In this document: positions 22,691 through 30,765 of the stretch, piece after piece
Numbering within the stretch: the stretch's first letter is position 1
Layout of the letters: every line of letters starts with the position of its first letter
Assembly: GCF_014655295.1 (NCBI RefSeq)
Contig: NZ_BNBI01000011.1
Location: forward strand, 248,001 to 312,000
Origin: Streptomyces fumanus
GTDB taxonomy: Bacteria > Actinomycetota > Actinomycetes > Streptomycetales > Streptomycetaceae
Length of the DNA: 64,000 nt
Direction of reading: 5' to 3'
Notes under the pieces: model-generated
The model's input: the letters and a program-made list of their open reading frames with translations, nothing else
What the model was told of the DNA's origin: nothing
The model's database searches: none
Translations under genes and position numbers: made by a program

Positions 22691-22716
22691 AACCCTTTCC
22701 CGGGTTTCTCCGTCTG
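22691..22716 (+). promoter_or_regulatory. Possible ECF (SigE-like) promoter of the LCP gene
   Basis: AACC (22691-22694) and CGTCTG (22711-22716) are spaced as in AAC-N17-CGTC promoters of cell-envelope ECF sigma factors. The rest of the rho-LCP gap (22431-22766) holds only the rho terminator and the GAGGAG before the start. LCP genes are plausible members of an envelope-stress regulon, but the call is by motif only. Confidence 0.4.
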
Positions 22717-22766
22717 ACCGGACGGAGCGACGATGGTGCGTCGAGAGTCCGAGAGCCGAGGAGCAC

Positions 22767-23906
22767 ATGTCCGCCGAGAGCACGCCGGAGCCCGGCATAC
22801 CGTCAGAGCCCGGCACCAGGGCCCCGCGCCGCCGCGCCAAGGGCCGCCGCCGCAAGCCGCGCGGCCGGCGCCGCACGGGCCTGCTGGTCGCCGCCTGGAC
22901 CGCGGCCGGCATCGTCGTCCTGGGCGGCAGCGGGGTCGGCTACCTGTACTTCAAGCTCAACGGCAACCTGCACAGCGTCGACATCGACCAGGCCCTGGGC
23001 ACCGACCGCCCGGAGAAGACCGACGACGGCTCCGAGAACATCCTGGTCCTCGGCTCCGACACCCGCGCCGGCGGCAACAAGAAGCTCGGCGGCGGCACCG
23101 ACGACGGCACCGCCCGCTCCGACACCGCGATGATCGTGCACATCCACGAGGGCCACCAGAAGGCCAGCGTGGTCTCCATCCCCCGCGACACCATCATCGA
23201 GCGCCCCGAGTGCACCGACGCCGAGGGCGGCGTCCACCCCGCCGCCACCAACGCCATGTTCAACTCCGCGTACGCCACCGGCGGCGCCGCCTGCGCGGTC
23301 AAGACCGTCGAGTCGCTCAGCGGACTGCGCATGGACCACTACCTGGAAGTCGACTTCAGCGGCTTCCAGAAGCTCATCGACGAACTCGGCGGCGTCGACA
23401 TCACCACCACGAAGGACATCGAGGACCCCGACAGCCACCTCAGCCTCAAGGCCGGCGAGCACACCCTCGACGGCGAGCAGGCGCTCGGCCTGGTCCGCAC
23501 CCGGCACGGCGTCGGCGACGGCTCCGACCTCGGCCGCATCCAGCTCCAGCAGGCGTTCATCAAGGCCCTGGTCGATCAGGTCAAGGAGATCGGGCTGCTG
23601 ACCAGCCCCAAGAAGCTGGTCGACCTCGCCGACACCGCCACCAAGGCCGTCACCACCGACTCCGGCCTGGGCTCGGTGAACGCCCTGATGTCCTTCGCCG
23701 GCGGCCTCAAGGGCATCGGCGCCGGCAGCATGACCATGGTCACGATGCCGGTCCAGTACGACCCGCAGGACGGCAACCGCGTCATCGTCGAGGAGACCAA
23801 GGCCCAGCAGGTCTGGACGGCCCTCAAGAACGACCGGGCGATCCCCAAGAGCGCCACGAAGGACACCGCCACCGGCAAGGCGGACGGCGTCGTCAGCCCC
23901 TCCTGA
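22767..23906 (+). CDS. LytR-CpsA-Psr (LCP) family cell-wall ligase
   Basis: Membrane-anchored phosphotransferase expected to attach teichoic-acid-type or other glycopolymers from a polyprenyl-phosphate carrier to peptidoglycan. A basic cytoplasmic tail (~10-35) is followed by one membrane segment (LLVAAWTAAGIVVLGGSGVG) and the outside LCP domain: NILVLGSDTR, RSDTAMIVHI, VVSIPRDT (conserved Arg-Asp for the lipid phosphate), MDHYLEVDFSGF, LDGEQALGLVRTRH. At 379 aa it is a normal single-domain LCP. ATG 22767 has a close GAGGAG. The nearby WecA-like transferase (29159) acts at the other end of such a pathway. Confidence 0.9.
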   Translation: MSAESTPEPGIPSEPGTRAPRRRAKGRRRKPRGRRRTGLLVAAWTAAGIVVLGGSGVGYLYFKLNGNLHSVDIDQALGTDRPEKTDDGSENILVLGSDTRAGGNKKLGGGTDDGTARSDTAMIVHIHEGHQKASVVSIPRDTIIERPECTDAEGGVHPAATNAMFNSAYATGGAACAVKTVESLSGLRMDHYLEVDFSGFQKLIDELGGVDITTTKDIEDPDSHLSLKAGEHTLDGEQALGLVRTRHGVGDGSDLGRIQLQQAFIKALVDQVKEIGLLTSPKKLVDLADTATKAVTTDSGLGSVNALMSFAGGLKGIGAGSMTMVTMPVQYDPQDGNRVIVEETKAQQVWTALKNDRAIPKSATKDTATGKADGVVSPS

Positions 23907-23909
23907 CCA

Positions 23910-23927
23910 GGCCGGGAATACCCGGCC
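23910..23927 (+). terminator. Hairpin after the LCP gene
   Basis: GGCCGGG (23910-23916) and CCCGGCC (23921-23927) form a 7-bp stem with an AATA loop, directly after the stop codon. Confidence 0.6.
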
Positions 23928-24043
23928 CCGCCCCCCGGTTTGGGGAGTAGGCGCCAGTCCTGGCAGACTGGTCCGTCGGCCCCGGTTCACGCTCCCGCAA
24001 TCCGCGGCGGCGACCCGGAGCCCTCCCGAACCTAGGAGACACC

Positions 24044-24268
24044 TTGAAGCGCGAGATCCACCCCGAGTACGTCGAGACCCAGGTGAGCTGCACCTGCGGC
24101 GCGTCGTTCACCACCCGCAGCACCATCCAGTCCGGCACCATCCGGGCCGAGGTCTGCTCCGAGTGCCACCCGTTCTACACGGGCAAGCAGAAGATCCTCG
24201 ACACCGGTGGCCGCGTGGCCCGCTTCGAGGCCCGCTTCGGCAAGGCTGCCGCCGGCTCCAAGAAGTAG
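24044..24268 (+). CDS. rpmE: 50S ribosomal protein L31 (Zn-binding form)
   Basis: Ribosomal protein of the large subunit bridge region, 74 aa. It keeps the Cys ligands of the zinc-containing type (CTC near residue 16 and CSEC further on) and ends HPFYTGKQKILDTGGRVARFEARF, the L31 consensus. It is therefore the zinc form and not the Zur-controlled Cys-free paralogue. It starts with TTG at 24044, with AGGAG (24034-24038) at good distance; no ATG or GTG fits the family start. It is followed by a textbook terminator. Confidence 0.95.
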   Translation: MKREIHPEYVETQVSCTCGASFTTRSTIQSGTIRAEVCSECHPFYTGKQKILDTGGRVARFEARFGKAAAGSKK

Positions 24269-24280
24269 CGAGCCCCAGAC

Positions 24281-24332
24281 CGCCGGTCCACGGCCGCGCC
24301 CCCGCCCGGGGCGTGCCGGGACCGGCGTTTTT
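24281..24332 (+). terminator. Intrinsic terminator of rpmE
   Basis: A long GC-rich hairpin with arms starting CGCCGGTCC (24281-24289) and ending GGACCGGCG (24319-24327), with additional inner pairing (CGCCCC/GGGGCG), is followed by TTTTT. It is one of the few hairpins here with a U-tract. Confidence 0.88.
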
Positions 24333-24376
24333 GGTCGCCCGCCTTCCCCTTTCCCCGCAGTATCAGGAGCCCCAAG

Positions 24377-25444
24377 ATGTTCGAGGCCGTCGAGGAACTC
24401 GTCGCCGAGCACGCCGACCTGGAGAAGACGCTCGCCGACCCGTCGGTCCACGCCGACCAGGCGAACGCGCGCAAGCTGAACAAGCGCTACGCCGAGCTGA
24501 CCCCGATCATCGCCACGTACCGCTCCTGGAAGCAGACGGGCGACGACATCGAGACCGCGCGGGAACTGGGCGCCGACGACCCGGAGTTCGCGGCCGAGGT
24601 CAAGGAGCTGGAGAAGCACCGCGAGGAGCTGACCGAGAAGCTGCGGCTGCTGCTCGTCCCGCGCGACCCCAGCGACGACAAGGACGTCATCCTGGAGATC
24701 AAGGCCGGCGCCGGCGGCGACGAGTCCGCGCTGTTCGCCGGGGACCTGCTGCGCATGTACCTGCGCTACGCCGAGCGGGTCGGCTGGAAGACCGAGATCA
24801 TCGACGCCACCGAGTCCGAGCTGGGCGGCTACAAGGACGTCCAGGTCGCCGTGAAGACCCGCGGCCAGACCGAGCCCGGCCAGGGCGTGTGGGCCCGGCT
24901 GAAGTACGAGGGCGGGGTGCACCGCGTGCAGCGGGTGCCCGCCACCGAGTCGCAGGGCCGCATCCACACCTCCGCCGCCGGTGTCCTGGTGACCCCCGAG
25001 GCCGAGGAGGTCGACGTCGAGATCAACCCCAATGACCTGCGCATCGACGTCTACCGGTCCTCCGGGCCCGGCGGGCAGTCCGTGAACACCACCGACTCCG
25101 CCGTGCGCATCACGCACATCCCGACCGGCGTCGTCGCCTCCTGCCAGAACGAGAAGAGCCAGCTCCAGAACAAGGAGCAGGCCCTGCGTATCCTGCGCTC
25201 ACGGCTGCTGGCCATGGCGCAGGAGGAGGCGGAGCGGGAGGCCGCCGACGCCCGCCGCAGCCAGGTCCGCACCGTCGACCGCTCCGAGAAGATCCGTACG
25301 TACAACTTCCCGGAGAACCGCATCTCGGACCACCGCGTCGGCTTCAAGGCGTACAACCTGGACCAGGTCCTGGACGGCGACCTCGACGCGGTGATCCAGG
25401 CTTGCGTCGACGCGGACTCGGCCGCCAAGCTCGCCGCCGCCTGA
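24377..25444 (+). CDS. prfA: Peptide chain release factor 1
   Basis: Recognises UAA/UAG in the ribosomal A site and triggers peptide release. The GGQ motif is G232-G233-Q234 in SSGPGGQSVN. The stop-codon reading PxT motif is PAT in RVPATESQGR, which is the RF1 form (RF2 has SPF). At 355 aa it is full length. An AGGAG lies upstream of ATG 24377. The next gene, prmC, methylates this Gln, and the pair is separated by only 25 bases. Confidence 0.95.
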   Translation: MFEAVEELVAEHADLEKTLADPSVHADQANARKLNKRYAELTPIIATYRSWKQTGDDIETARELGADDPEFAAEVKELEKHREELTEKLRLLLVPRDPSDDKDVILEIKAGAGGDESALFAGDLLRMYLRYAERVGWKTEIIDATESELGGYKDVQVAVKTRGQTEPGQGVWARLKYEGGVHRVQRVPATESQGRIHTSAAGVLVTPEAEEVDVEINPNDLRIDVYRSSGPGGQSVNTTDSAVRITHIPTGVVASCQNEKSQLQNKEQALRILRSRLLAMAQEEAEREAADARRSQVRTVDRSEKIRTYNFPENRISDHRVGFKAYNLDQVLDGDLDAVIQACVDADSAAKLAAA

Positions 25445-25469
25445 CCCTCACCGACAGCTCGGAGGACGC

Positions 25470-26315
25470 GTGAACCTGCTGCTCATGGAGGTGGCCCAGG
25501 CCACCCAGCGGCTGGCCGACGCCGGCGTGCCCTCGCCGCGCACCGACGCGGAGGAGCTCGCCGCGTTCGTGCACGGCGTCAAGCGGGGCGAGCTGCACAC
25601 CGTGCGGGACGCGGACTTCGACGCCCGGTACTGGGAGGTCATCGCCCGCCGTGAGGCCCGCGAGCCGCTCCAGCACATCACCGGACGCGCCTACTTCCGC
25701 TACCTGGAGCTCCAGGTCGGCCCCGGCGTCTTCGTGCCCCGCCCGGAGACCGAGTCGGTGGTCGGCTGGGCGATAGACGCGGTGCGCGCCATGGACGTCG
25801 TCGAGCCCTGCATCGTCGACCTGTGCACCGGCTCCGGCGCCATCGCGCTGGCCCTCGCCCAGGAGGTGCCGCGCTCGCGGGTGTACGCCGTGGAGCTGAG
25901 CGAGGACGCCCTGGTGTGGACCCGCAGGAACATGGCGGGCTCCAGGGTCGAGCTGCGCCAGGGCGACGCCCTGACCGCCTTCCCGGACCTCGACGGCCAG
26001 GTCGACCTGGTCATCTCCAACCCGCCGTACATCCCGCTCACCGAGTGGGAGTACGTCGCCCCCGAGGCCCGCGACCACGACCCGCAGATGGCGCTGTTCT
26101 CCGGCGAGGACGGCCTGGACCTCATCCGCGGCCTGGAGCGCACCGCGCACCGGCTGCTGCGCCCCGGCGGTGTGGTGGTCGTCGAGCACGCCGACACCCA
26201 GGGCGGCCAGGTGCCGTGGATCTTCACCGAGGAGCGGGGCTGGGCCGACGCCGCCGACCACCCCGACCTCAACAACCGCCCCCGGTTCGCCACCGCCCGC
26301 AAGGCGCTGCCGTGA
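25470..26315 (+). CDS. prmC: Release factor glutamine methyltransferase PrmC (HemK)
   Basis: SAM-dependent N5-methylation of the GGQ glutamine of RF1/RF2. SAM motif I is DLCTGSGAIALALA. The catalytic NPPY is N184-Y187 in ISNPPYIPL. An N-terminal helical domain (~1-80) binds the release factor. Length is 281 aa. It starts at GTG 25470 behind GGAGGA, 25 bases after prfA. Its stop overlaps a tiny GTG-initiated frame (26312-26365) that leads to the next gene. Confidence 0.94.
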   Translation: MNLLLMEVAQATQRLADAGVPSPRTDAEELAAFVHGVKRGELHTVRDADFDARYWEVIARREAREPLQHITGRAYFRYLELQVGPGVFVPRPETESVVGWAIDAVRAMDVVEPCIVDLCTGSGAIALALAQEVPRSRVYAVELSEDALVWTRRNMAGSRVELRQGDALTAFPDLDGQVDLVISNPPYIPLTEWEYVAPEARDHDPQMALFSGEDGLDLIRGLERTAHRLLRPGGVVVVEHADTQGGQVPWIFTEERGWADAADHPDLNNRPRFATARKALP

Positions 26316-26365
26316 GCACCGCCCCGACCCCGCATCCGCAGCACGTGCACGAGGAGGCCCGCTAG
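26312..26365 (+). CDS. Possible 17-codon coupling ORF between prmC and the YrdC gene
   Basis: A GTG overlapping the prmC stop (GTGA) opens a 17-codon frame that ends at TAG 26363-26365, two bases before the next ATG (26368). It carries the AGGAGG that serves that ATG. It may keep ribosomes running from prmC into the Sua5/YrdC gene. There is no evidence for a functional peptide. Confidence 0.3.
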   Translation: MSTAPTPHPQHVHEEAR

Positions 26366-26367
26366 AC

Positions 26368-27015
26368 ATGGCACGGCGATACGACACCAACGACGCGACC
26401 GACCGCGTGACCGGTCTGCGCGAGGCCGCGTCCGCCGTCCGCCGTGGCGAGCTGGTGGTGCTGCCGACGGACACGGTGTACGGGATCGGCGCCGACGCGT
26501 TCTCCGCGGAGGCCGTCGCCGACCTGCTGGAGGCCAAGGGACGGGGCCGTGCCATGCCCACCCCCGTGCTGATCGGCTCCCCGAACACGCTGCACGGCCT
26601 GGTCACCGACTTCTCCGAGTCGGCCTGGGAGCTGGTCGACGCGTTCTGGCCGGGCGCGCTCACCCTGGTCGCCCGGCACCAGCCCTCGCTCCAGTGGGAC
26701 CTCGGGGACACCCGGGGCACCGTCGCCGTCCGGATGCCGCTGCACCCGGTCGCCATCGAGCTGCTCACCGAGGTCGGCCCCATGGGCGTCACCTCCGCCA
26801 ACCTCACCGGGCACCCCGTGCCGGAGGACTGCGACGCCGCGCAGAGCATGCTCGGCGACTCCGTCTCCGTCTACCTGGACGGCGGCCCCACCCCCGGCAA
26901 CGAGCCCTCCTCCATCGTCGACGTCACCGGCGAGGTGCCCGTGCTGCTGCGGGCCGGCGCGATCCCGGCGGAGGAACTGAGGAAGGTCGTACCCGACCTC
27001 GAGGTGGCGAATTGA
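26368..27015 (+). CDS. Sua5/YciO/YrdC family, L-threonylcarbamoyladenylate synthase
   Basis: Predicted to make threonylcarbamoyl-AMP from Thr, bicarbonate and ATP for the t6A37 modification of ANN-decoding tRNAs. Seen: GELVVLPTDTVYGIGADAF, the KGRGRAMPTPVLIGS variant of the family's KxR-P loop, WPGALTLVA, and VAVRMPLHP followed by GVTSANLTGHP. At 215 aa it is a single YrdC domain without the Sua5 C-terminal domain. ATG 26368 has AGGAGG upstream. It overlaps the following phosphatase-like gene through the TTGA junction, so the prmC-YrdC-phosphatase genes are coupled. Confidence 0.88.
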   Translation: MARRYDTNDATDRVTGLREAASAVRRGELVVLPTDTVYGIGADAFSAEAVADLLEAKGRGRAMPTPVLIGSPNTLHGLVTDFSESAWELVDAFWPGALTLVARHQPSLQWDLGDTRGTVAVRMPLHPVAIELLTEVGPMGVTSANLTGHPVPEDCDAAQSMLGDSVSVYLDGGPTPGNEPSSIVDVTGEVPVLLRAGAIPAEELRKVVPDLEVAN

Positions 27016-27683
27016 CGGCCCCTGAGGCGGGGCGCGGCATAGGCGGTCTCGCGGAACAGACGACGACCTTCGTCGGCCTTCCCCGCGACCGGTTCCGCAT
27101 CCTCCACGTCAGCACCGGCAACGTCTGCCGCTCGCCCATCACCGAGCGGCTGACCCGCCATTTCGTACGGGAGCGGCTCGGCATCCTGGGCGGCCCGCTG
27201 ATCGTCGAGAGCGCCGGCACCTGGGGCCACGAGGGCGCCCCGATGGAGGCCAACGCGGAGACCGTGCTCGCCGACTTCGGCGCGGACGCCTCCGGCTTCG
27301 TCGGCCGCGAACTGCTGGACGAGCACGTGATCCGGGCCGACCTGGTGCTGACCGCGACCCGCGACCACCGCGCGCAGGTGATCTCCATGGGGCACTCGGC
27401 GGGCCTGCGGACCTTCACGCTGAAGGAGTTCACCCGCCTGGTCAACGCCATCGACCCGGCCACCCTGCCGCCCCTGGAGGAGGGCGTGGTGGCCCGCGCC
27501 CGCGCCCTGGTGCGGGCCGCCGCCGCGCTGCGCGGCTGGCTGCTGGCCCCGACGGCGGAGGCGGACGAGGTCTACGACCCCTACGGCGCCCCGCTGACCT
27601 TCTTCCGGTCGATCGGCGAGGAGATACACCAGGCGCTCGACCCGGTGGTCACCGCGCTGACCGGGGTGCCCGCGCGCACCTGA
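27012..27683 (+). CDS. Low-molecular-weight protein tyrosine phosphatase-like protein lacking the nucleophilic Cys
   Basis: 223 aa with the LMW-PTP fold signature. The phosphate-binding loop reads S34-T-G-N-V-C-R40-S-P, where active enzymes have Cys in the first position (CxGNxCRSP). The general-acid DPYG near the C-terminus (VYDPYGAPL) is retained. With Ser as nucleophile, phosphatase activity should be lost or strongly reduced, so the protein may bind phosphotyrosine or a phosphorylated ligand. It starts with TTG 27012, overlapping the stop of the YrdC gene. An N-terminal extension of ~28 residues precedes the domain. The substitution is seen directly; its consequence is inferred. Confidence 0.82.
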   Translation: MTAPEAGRGIGGLAEQTTTFVGLPRDRFRILHVSTGNVCRSPITERLTRHFVRERLGILGGPLIVESAGTWGHEGAPMEANAETVLADFGADASGFVGRELLDEHVIRADLVLTATRDHRAQVISMGHSAGLRTFTLKEFTRLVNAIDPATLPPLEEGVVARARALVRAAAALRGWLLAPTAEADEVYDPYGAPLTFFRSIGEEIHQALDPVVTALTGVPART

Positions 27684-27690
27684 CGGGCAC

Positions 27691-27709
27691 CCCGCCGCAC
27701 TCCGGCGGG
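27691..27709 (+). terminator. Hairpin after the phosphatase-like gene
   Basis: CCCGCCG (27691-27697) pairs with CGGCGGG (27703-27709) with a five-base loop, directly after the stop. A -10-like TACAGT (27730-27735) for the next gene follows. Confidence 0.55.
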
Positions 27710-27775
27710 CACCCGGCGCGCCCCGGGCCTACAGTGGTCGTACGCCCTCGTCGACGAGCCGCCCGGAGCGCTGCC

Positions 27776-29029
27776 ATGCCGGTCACCCATCCCGTCGCCC
27801 CCGGCGTGGCCGACGCCGACGTTCTGCGGCGGCAGGACCCCGAGATGGCCGACGTGCTGCTCGCCGAGCGGGACCGGCAGGCCGGCACGCTCCAGCTCAT
27901 CGCCGCCGAGAACTTCACCTCACCCGCCGTGCTGGCCGCGCTCGGCTCCCCGCTGGCCAACAAGTACGCCGAGGGCTACCCGGGCGCCCGGCACCACGGC
28001 GGCTGCGAGCTGGCCGACGCCGCCGAGCGCCTCGCCGTACAGCGGGCCCGGGCGCTGTTCGGGGCCGAGCACGCCAACGTCCAGCCCCACTCGGGCTCCT
28101 CGGCGGTGCTCGCCGCCTACGCCGCGCTGCTGCGCCCCGGCGACACCGTCCTCGCCCTCGGCCTGCCGCACGGCGGGCACCTCACCCACGGGTCGCCCGG
28201 GAACTTCTCCGGCCGCTGGTTCCGGTTCATCGGCTACGGGGTGGACGCGGAGACCGGCCTGATCGACCGGGACCAGGTGCGCGCGCTGGCCCGCGCGCAC
28301 CGGCCCAAGGCCATCGTGTGCGGCTCGATCTGCTACCCCCGGCACCTGGACTACGCCTTCTTCCGCGAGGTCGCCGACGAGGCCGGCGCGTACCTCATCG
28401 CGGACGCCGCCCATCCGATCGGGCTGGTCGCCGGGGGAGCGGCGCCCAGCCCGGTGCCGTACGCGGACATCGTCTGCGCCACCACCCACAAGGTGCTGCG
28501 CGGTCCGCGCGGCGGCATGATCCTGTGCGGCGCCGAGCTGGCCGAGCGGGTGGACCGGGCGGTCTTCCCGTTCACCCAGAGCGGCGCGCAGATGCACACC
28601 GTCGCCGCCAAGGCGGTCGCCTTCGGCGAGGCCCGCACCCCCGCCTTCGCCGCCTACGCCCATCAGGTCGTCGCCAACGCCCGGGTGCTCGGCGACCGGC
28701 TGGCCGCCCAGGGCCTGGCGGTCACCACCGGCGGCACCGACACCCACCTGCTGACCGTCGACCCGGCGCCGCTCGGCGTCGACGGCCGCACCGCGCGCGG
28801 GAGGCTGGCGGCGGCCGGCCTGGTCCTGGACTGCTGCGCGCTGCCGCACCCGGACGCCCGGGGCCTGCGCCTTGGCACCGCGGCGGTCACCACGCAGGGC
28901 ATGGCGGAGCCGGAGATGGCGCTGATCGCCGAACTGATCGGCGGGGTGCTCAGGGAGGAGACGGGGGTCACCCGGGCGCGGTCGCTGGCCCGGGGACTGG
29001 CGGAGGCGTTTCCGCCGTATCCGGGGTGA
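27776..29029 (+). CDS. glyA: Serine hydroxymethyltransferase (divergent form)
   Basis: PLP enzyme interconverting serine and glycine with tetrahydrofolate. Seen: IAAENFTS, NKYAEGYPG, NVQPHSGSSAV, LPHGGHLTHG, DAAHPIGL (PLP-contacting Asp/His) and the Schiff-base Lys in TTHKVLRGPRGG. The C-terminal GLRLGTAAVTTQGM carries the carboxylate-binding Arg. Length is 417 aa from ATG 27776 (GGAG seven bases upstream); an upstream in-frame GTG would add a basic tail. The usual RYYGGCE motif is RHHGGCE: both tyrosines near the active site are histidines. It could therefore have altered substrate use, or be a second SHMT beside a canonical one elsewhere. Confidence 0.85.
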   Translation: MPVTHPVAPGVADADVLRRQDPEMADVLLAERDRQAGTLQLIAAENFTSPAVLAALGSPLANKYAEGYPGARHHGGCELADAAERLAVQRARALFGAEHANVQPHSGSSAVLAAYAALLRPGDTVLALGLPHGGHLTHGSPGNFSGRWFRFIGYGVDAETGLIDRDQVRALARAHRPKAIVCGSICYPRHLDYAFFREVADEAGAYLIADAAHPIGLVAGGAAPSPVPYADIVCATTHKVLRGPRGGMILCGAELAERVDRAVFPFTQSGAQMHTVAAKAVAFGEARTPAFAAYAHQVVANARVLGDRLAAQGLAVTTGGTDTHLLTVDPAPLGVDGRTARGRLAAAGLVLDCCALPHPDARGLRLGTAAVTTQGMAEPEMALIAELIGGVLREETGVTRARSLARGLAEAFPPYPG

Positions 29030-29158
29030 AAGACGGCGGTTGCTCCGGGGGGCACAGCCGCGCGTGCAACCATCGTCGCTACCCGGAAGTCCCCACCCAT
29101 ATGCGCGCATCGCTAGGGTGTGGGCCTGGAATGGCCAGCGAGACCTGTGGGGAAGCCC

Positions 29159-30478
29159 GTGCGTGAATACCTGCTGACGCTCTGCATCACGGCCGCGGTG
29201 ACGTACCTGCTGACCGGGCCGGTGCGGAAGTTCGCGATCGTGGCGGGGGCGATGCCGGAGATCCGGGCCCGGGACGTGCACCGGGAACCCACTCCGCGGC
29301 TCGGCGGTATCGCCATGTTCTTCGGCCTGTGCGCGGGCATGCTGGTCGCCGACCACCTCACCAACCTCAACCAGGTCTTCGAGACCTCCAACGAGCCCCG
29401 GGCGCTGCTCTCCGGGGCCGCGCTGATCTGGCTGATCGGTGTGCTGGACGACAAGTTCGAGATCGACGCCCTGATCAAGCTGGGCGCCCAGATGATCGCC
29501 GCCGGTGTGATGGTGGTGCAGGGTCTGACGATCCTGTGGCTGCCCATCCCGGGCGTCGGCAACGTGGCGCTCACCCAGGGGCAGGGCACGCTGCTGACGG
29601 TGGCGCTGGTGGTCATCACCATCAACGCGGTCAACTTCGTGGACGGCCTGGACGGGCTCGCGGCCGGCATGGTGTGCATCGCCTCGGCGGCGTTCTTCAT
29701 GTACGCCTACCGGATCTGGTACTCGTACGGCATCGAGGCCGCCGCCCCGGCCACCCTGTTCGCGGCGATCCTGATGGGCATGTGCCTGGGCTTCCTGCCG
29801 CACAACATGCACCCGGCGCGGATCTTCATGGGGGACTCCGGGTCGATGCTGATCGGCCTGGTGCTGGCGGCCGGCGCGATCTCGGTGACCGGGCAGGTCG
29901 ACCCGGACGCGATGCGGCTGTTCTCCGGCTCCGAGCGCAACACCGTGCACCAGATGGTGCCGGTCTACATCCCGCTGCTGATGCCGCTGACCATCATCGC
30001 CATCCCGGCCGCCGACCTGATCCTGGCGATCGTCCGGCGCACCTGGCGCGGCCAGTCGCCGTTCGCCGCCGACCGGGGGCATCTGCACCACCGGCTGCTG
30101 GAGGTGGGGCACAGCCACAGCCGGGCGGTGCTGATCATGTACTTCTGGTCGGCGCTGATCGCCTTCGGCGCGCTCGCCTACTCGGTGAACTCGGCCTCGA
30201 TGTGGATCGTGCTGGGGGTCGTCTTCCTCAGCGCCCTGGGCCTGGTGCTGCTCCTGCTGCCGCGGTTCACCCCGCGCGTCCCGCTCTGGGCGCAGCGCCT
30301 GGTCCCGCCGCGCTACCGGCGGCGCGCGGTGGGTGCCCCGGCGGCCGGCGCGGCACCGCGGGCGCGGGCGGCGGACGCGGACGACGAGGGCGAGGACCGG
30401 GTGCCGGCCGGGGTCTCCGGTGTCACGGGTGTCAATGGCGCAACGGCCGTCGGTCCCCGATCGAAGCTGCCAAGGTAA
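29159..30478 (+). CDS. Polyprenyl-phosphate N-acetylhexosamine-1-phosphate transferase (WecA/TagO-like)
   Basis: Integral membrane enzyme of the MraY/WecA superfamily, expected to move a GlcNAc-1-phosphate group to undecaprenyl phosphate and so start synthesis of wall polymers. About ten to eleven membrane segments are visible. Loop motifs are RDVHREPTPRLGG, LDDKFEID (the DD pair), NFVDGLDGLAAG, FMGDSGSM and the C-terminal HLHHRLLE, which marks the WecA/TagO branch. Length is 439 aa from GTG 29159 behind GGGGA. A charged tail follows the last helix. It lies directly before the ATP synthase operon, an arrangement conserved in actinobacteria. Confidence 0.9.
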   Translation: MREYLLTLCITAAVTYLLTGPVRKFAIVAGAMPEIRARDVHREPTPRLGGIAMFFGLCAGMLVADHLTNLNQVFETSNEPRALLSGAALIWLIGVLDDKFEIDALIKLGAQMIAAGVMVVQGLTILWLPIPGVGNVALTQGQGTLLTVALVVITINAVNFVDGLDGLAAGMVCIASAAFFMYAYRIWYSYGIEAAAPATLFAAILMGMCLGFLPHNMHPARIFMGDSGSMLIGLVLAAGAISVTGQVDPDAMRLFSGSERNTVHQMVPVYIPLLMPLTIIAIPAADLILAIVRRTWRGQSPFAADRGHLHHRLLEVGHSHSRAVLIMYFWSALIAFGALAYSVNSASMWIVLGVVFLSALGLVLLLLPRFTPRVPLWAQRLVPPRYRRRAVGAPAAGAAPRARAADADDEGEDRVPAGVSGVTGVNGATAVGPRSKLPR

Positions 30479-30622
30479 GAATCTGACTAGAGCATTGCCA
30501 AGTCGTGGGGGAGCGAAGCGCCCCAATACCAGACAAGTCGGCGCTGTTTTTGCACAAACGCGCAGCTTCACTCTCATGTGTGACAGCGCGCACACCCTCA
30601 GGTAAAGACCTCATCAAATAGT

Positions 30623-30640
30623 TTGTGATACGGTTCACGA
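30623..30640. promoter_or_regulatory. Rex-like operator upstream of the ATP synthase operon
   Basis: TTGTGATACGGTTCACGA matches the Rex operator consensus TTGTGAANNNNTTCACAA at 12 of 14 fixed positions. Rex is the NADH/NAD+-sensing repressor of respiratory genes in Streptomyces. The site lies 126 bases before atpI, in the only sizeable AT-rich gap of the region (30479-30765). A Crp-type reading (TGTGA-N6-TCACG) of the same bases is also possible. Confidence 0.6.
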
Positions 30641-30765
30641 GAACCCCCGGATAGAGCCGAAGGACCGCGATGCGCCGGTTCTCTTGGCGTGAGGACACCA
30701 CTCAGCCCGGGACTACGCTCGTCCATGACGACACCCTGCCCCCTGTGAAAAGCGGAGTTGCCGCC

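Noticed and set aside
30501..30533. Hairpin near the end of the WecA-like gene (GGGGGAGCG...GCGCCCC)
   Set aside because: The arms do not pair beyond four or five bases when aligned carefully.
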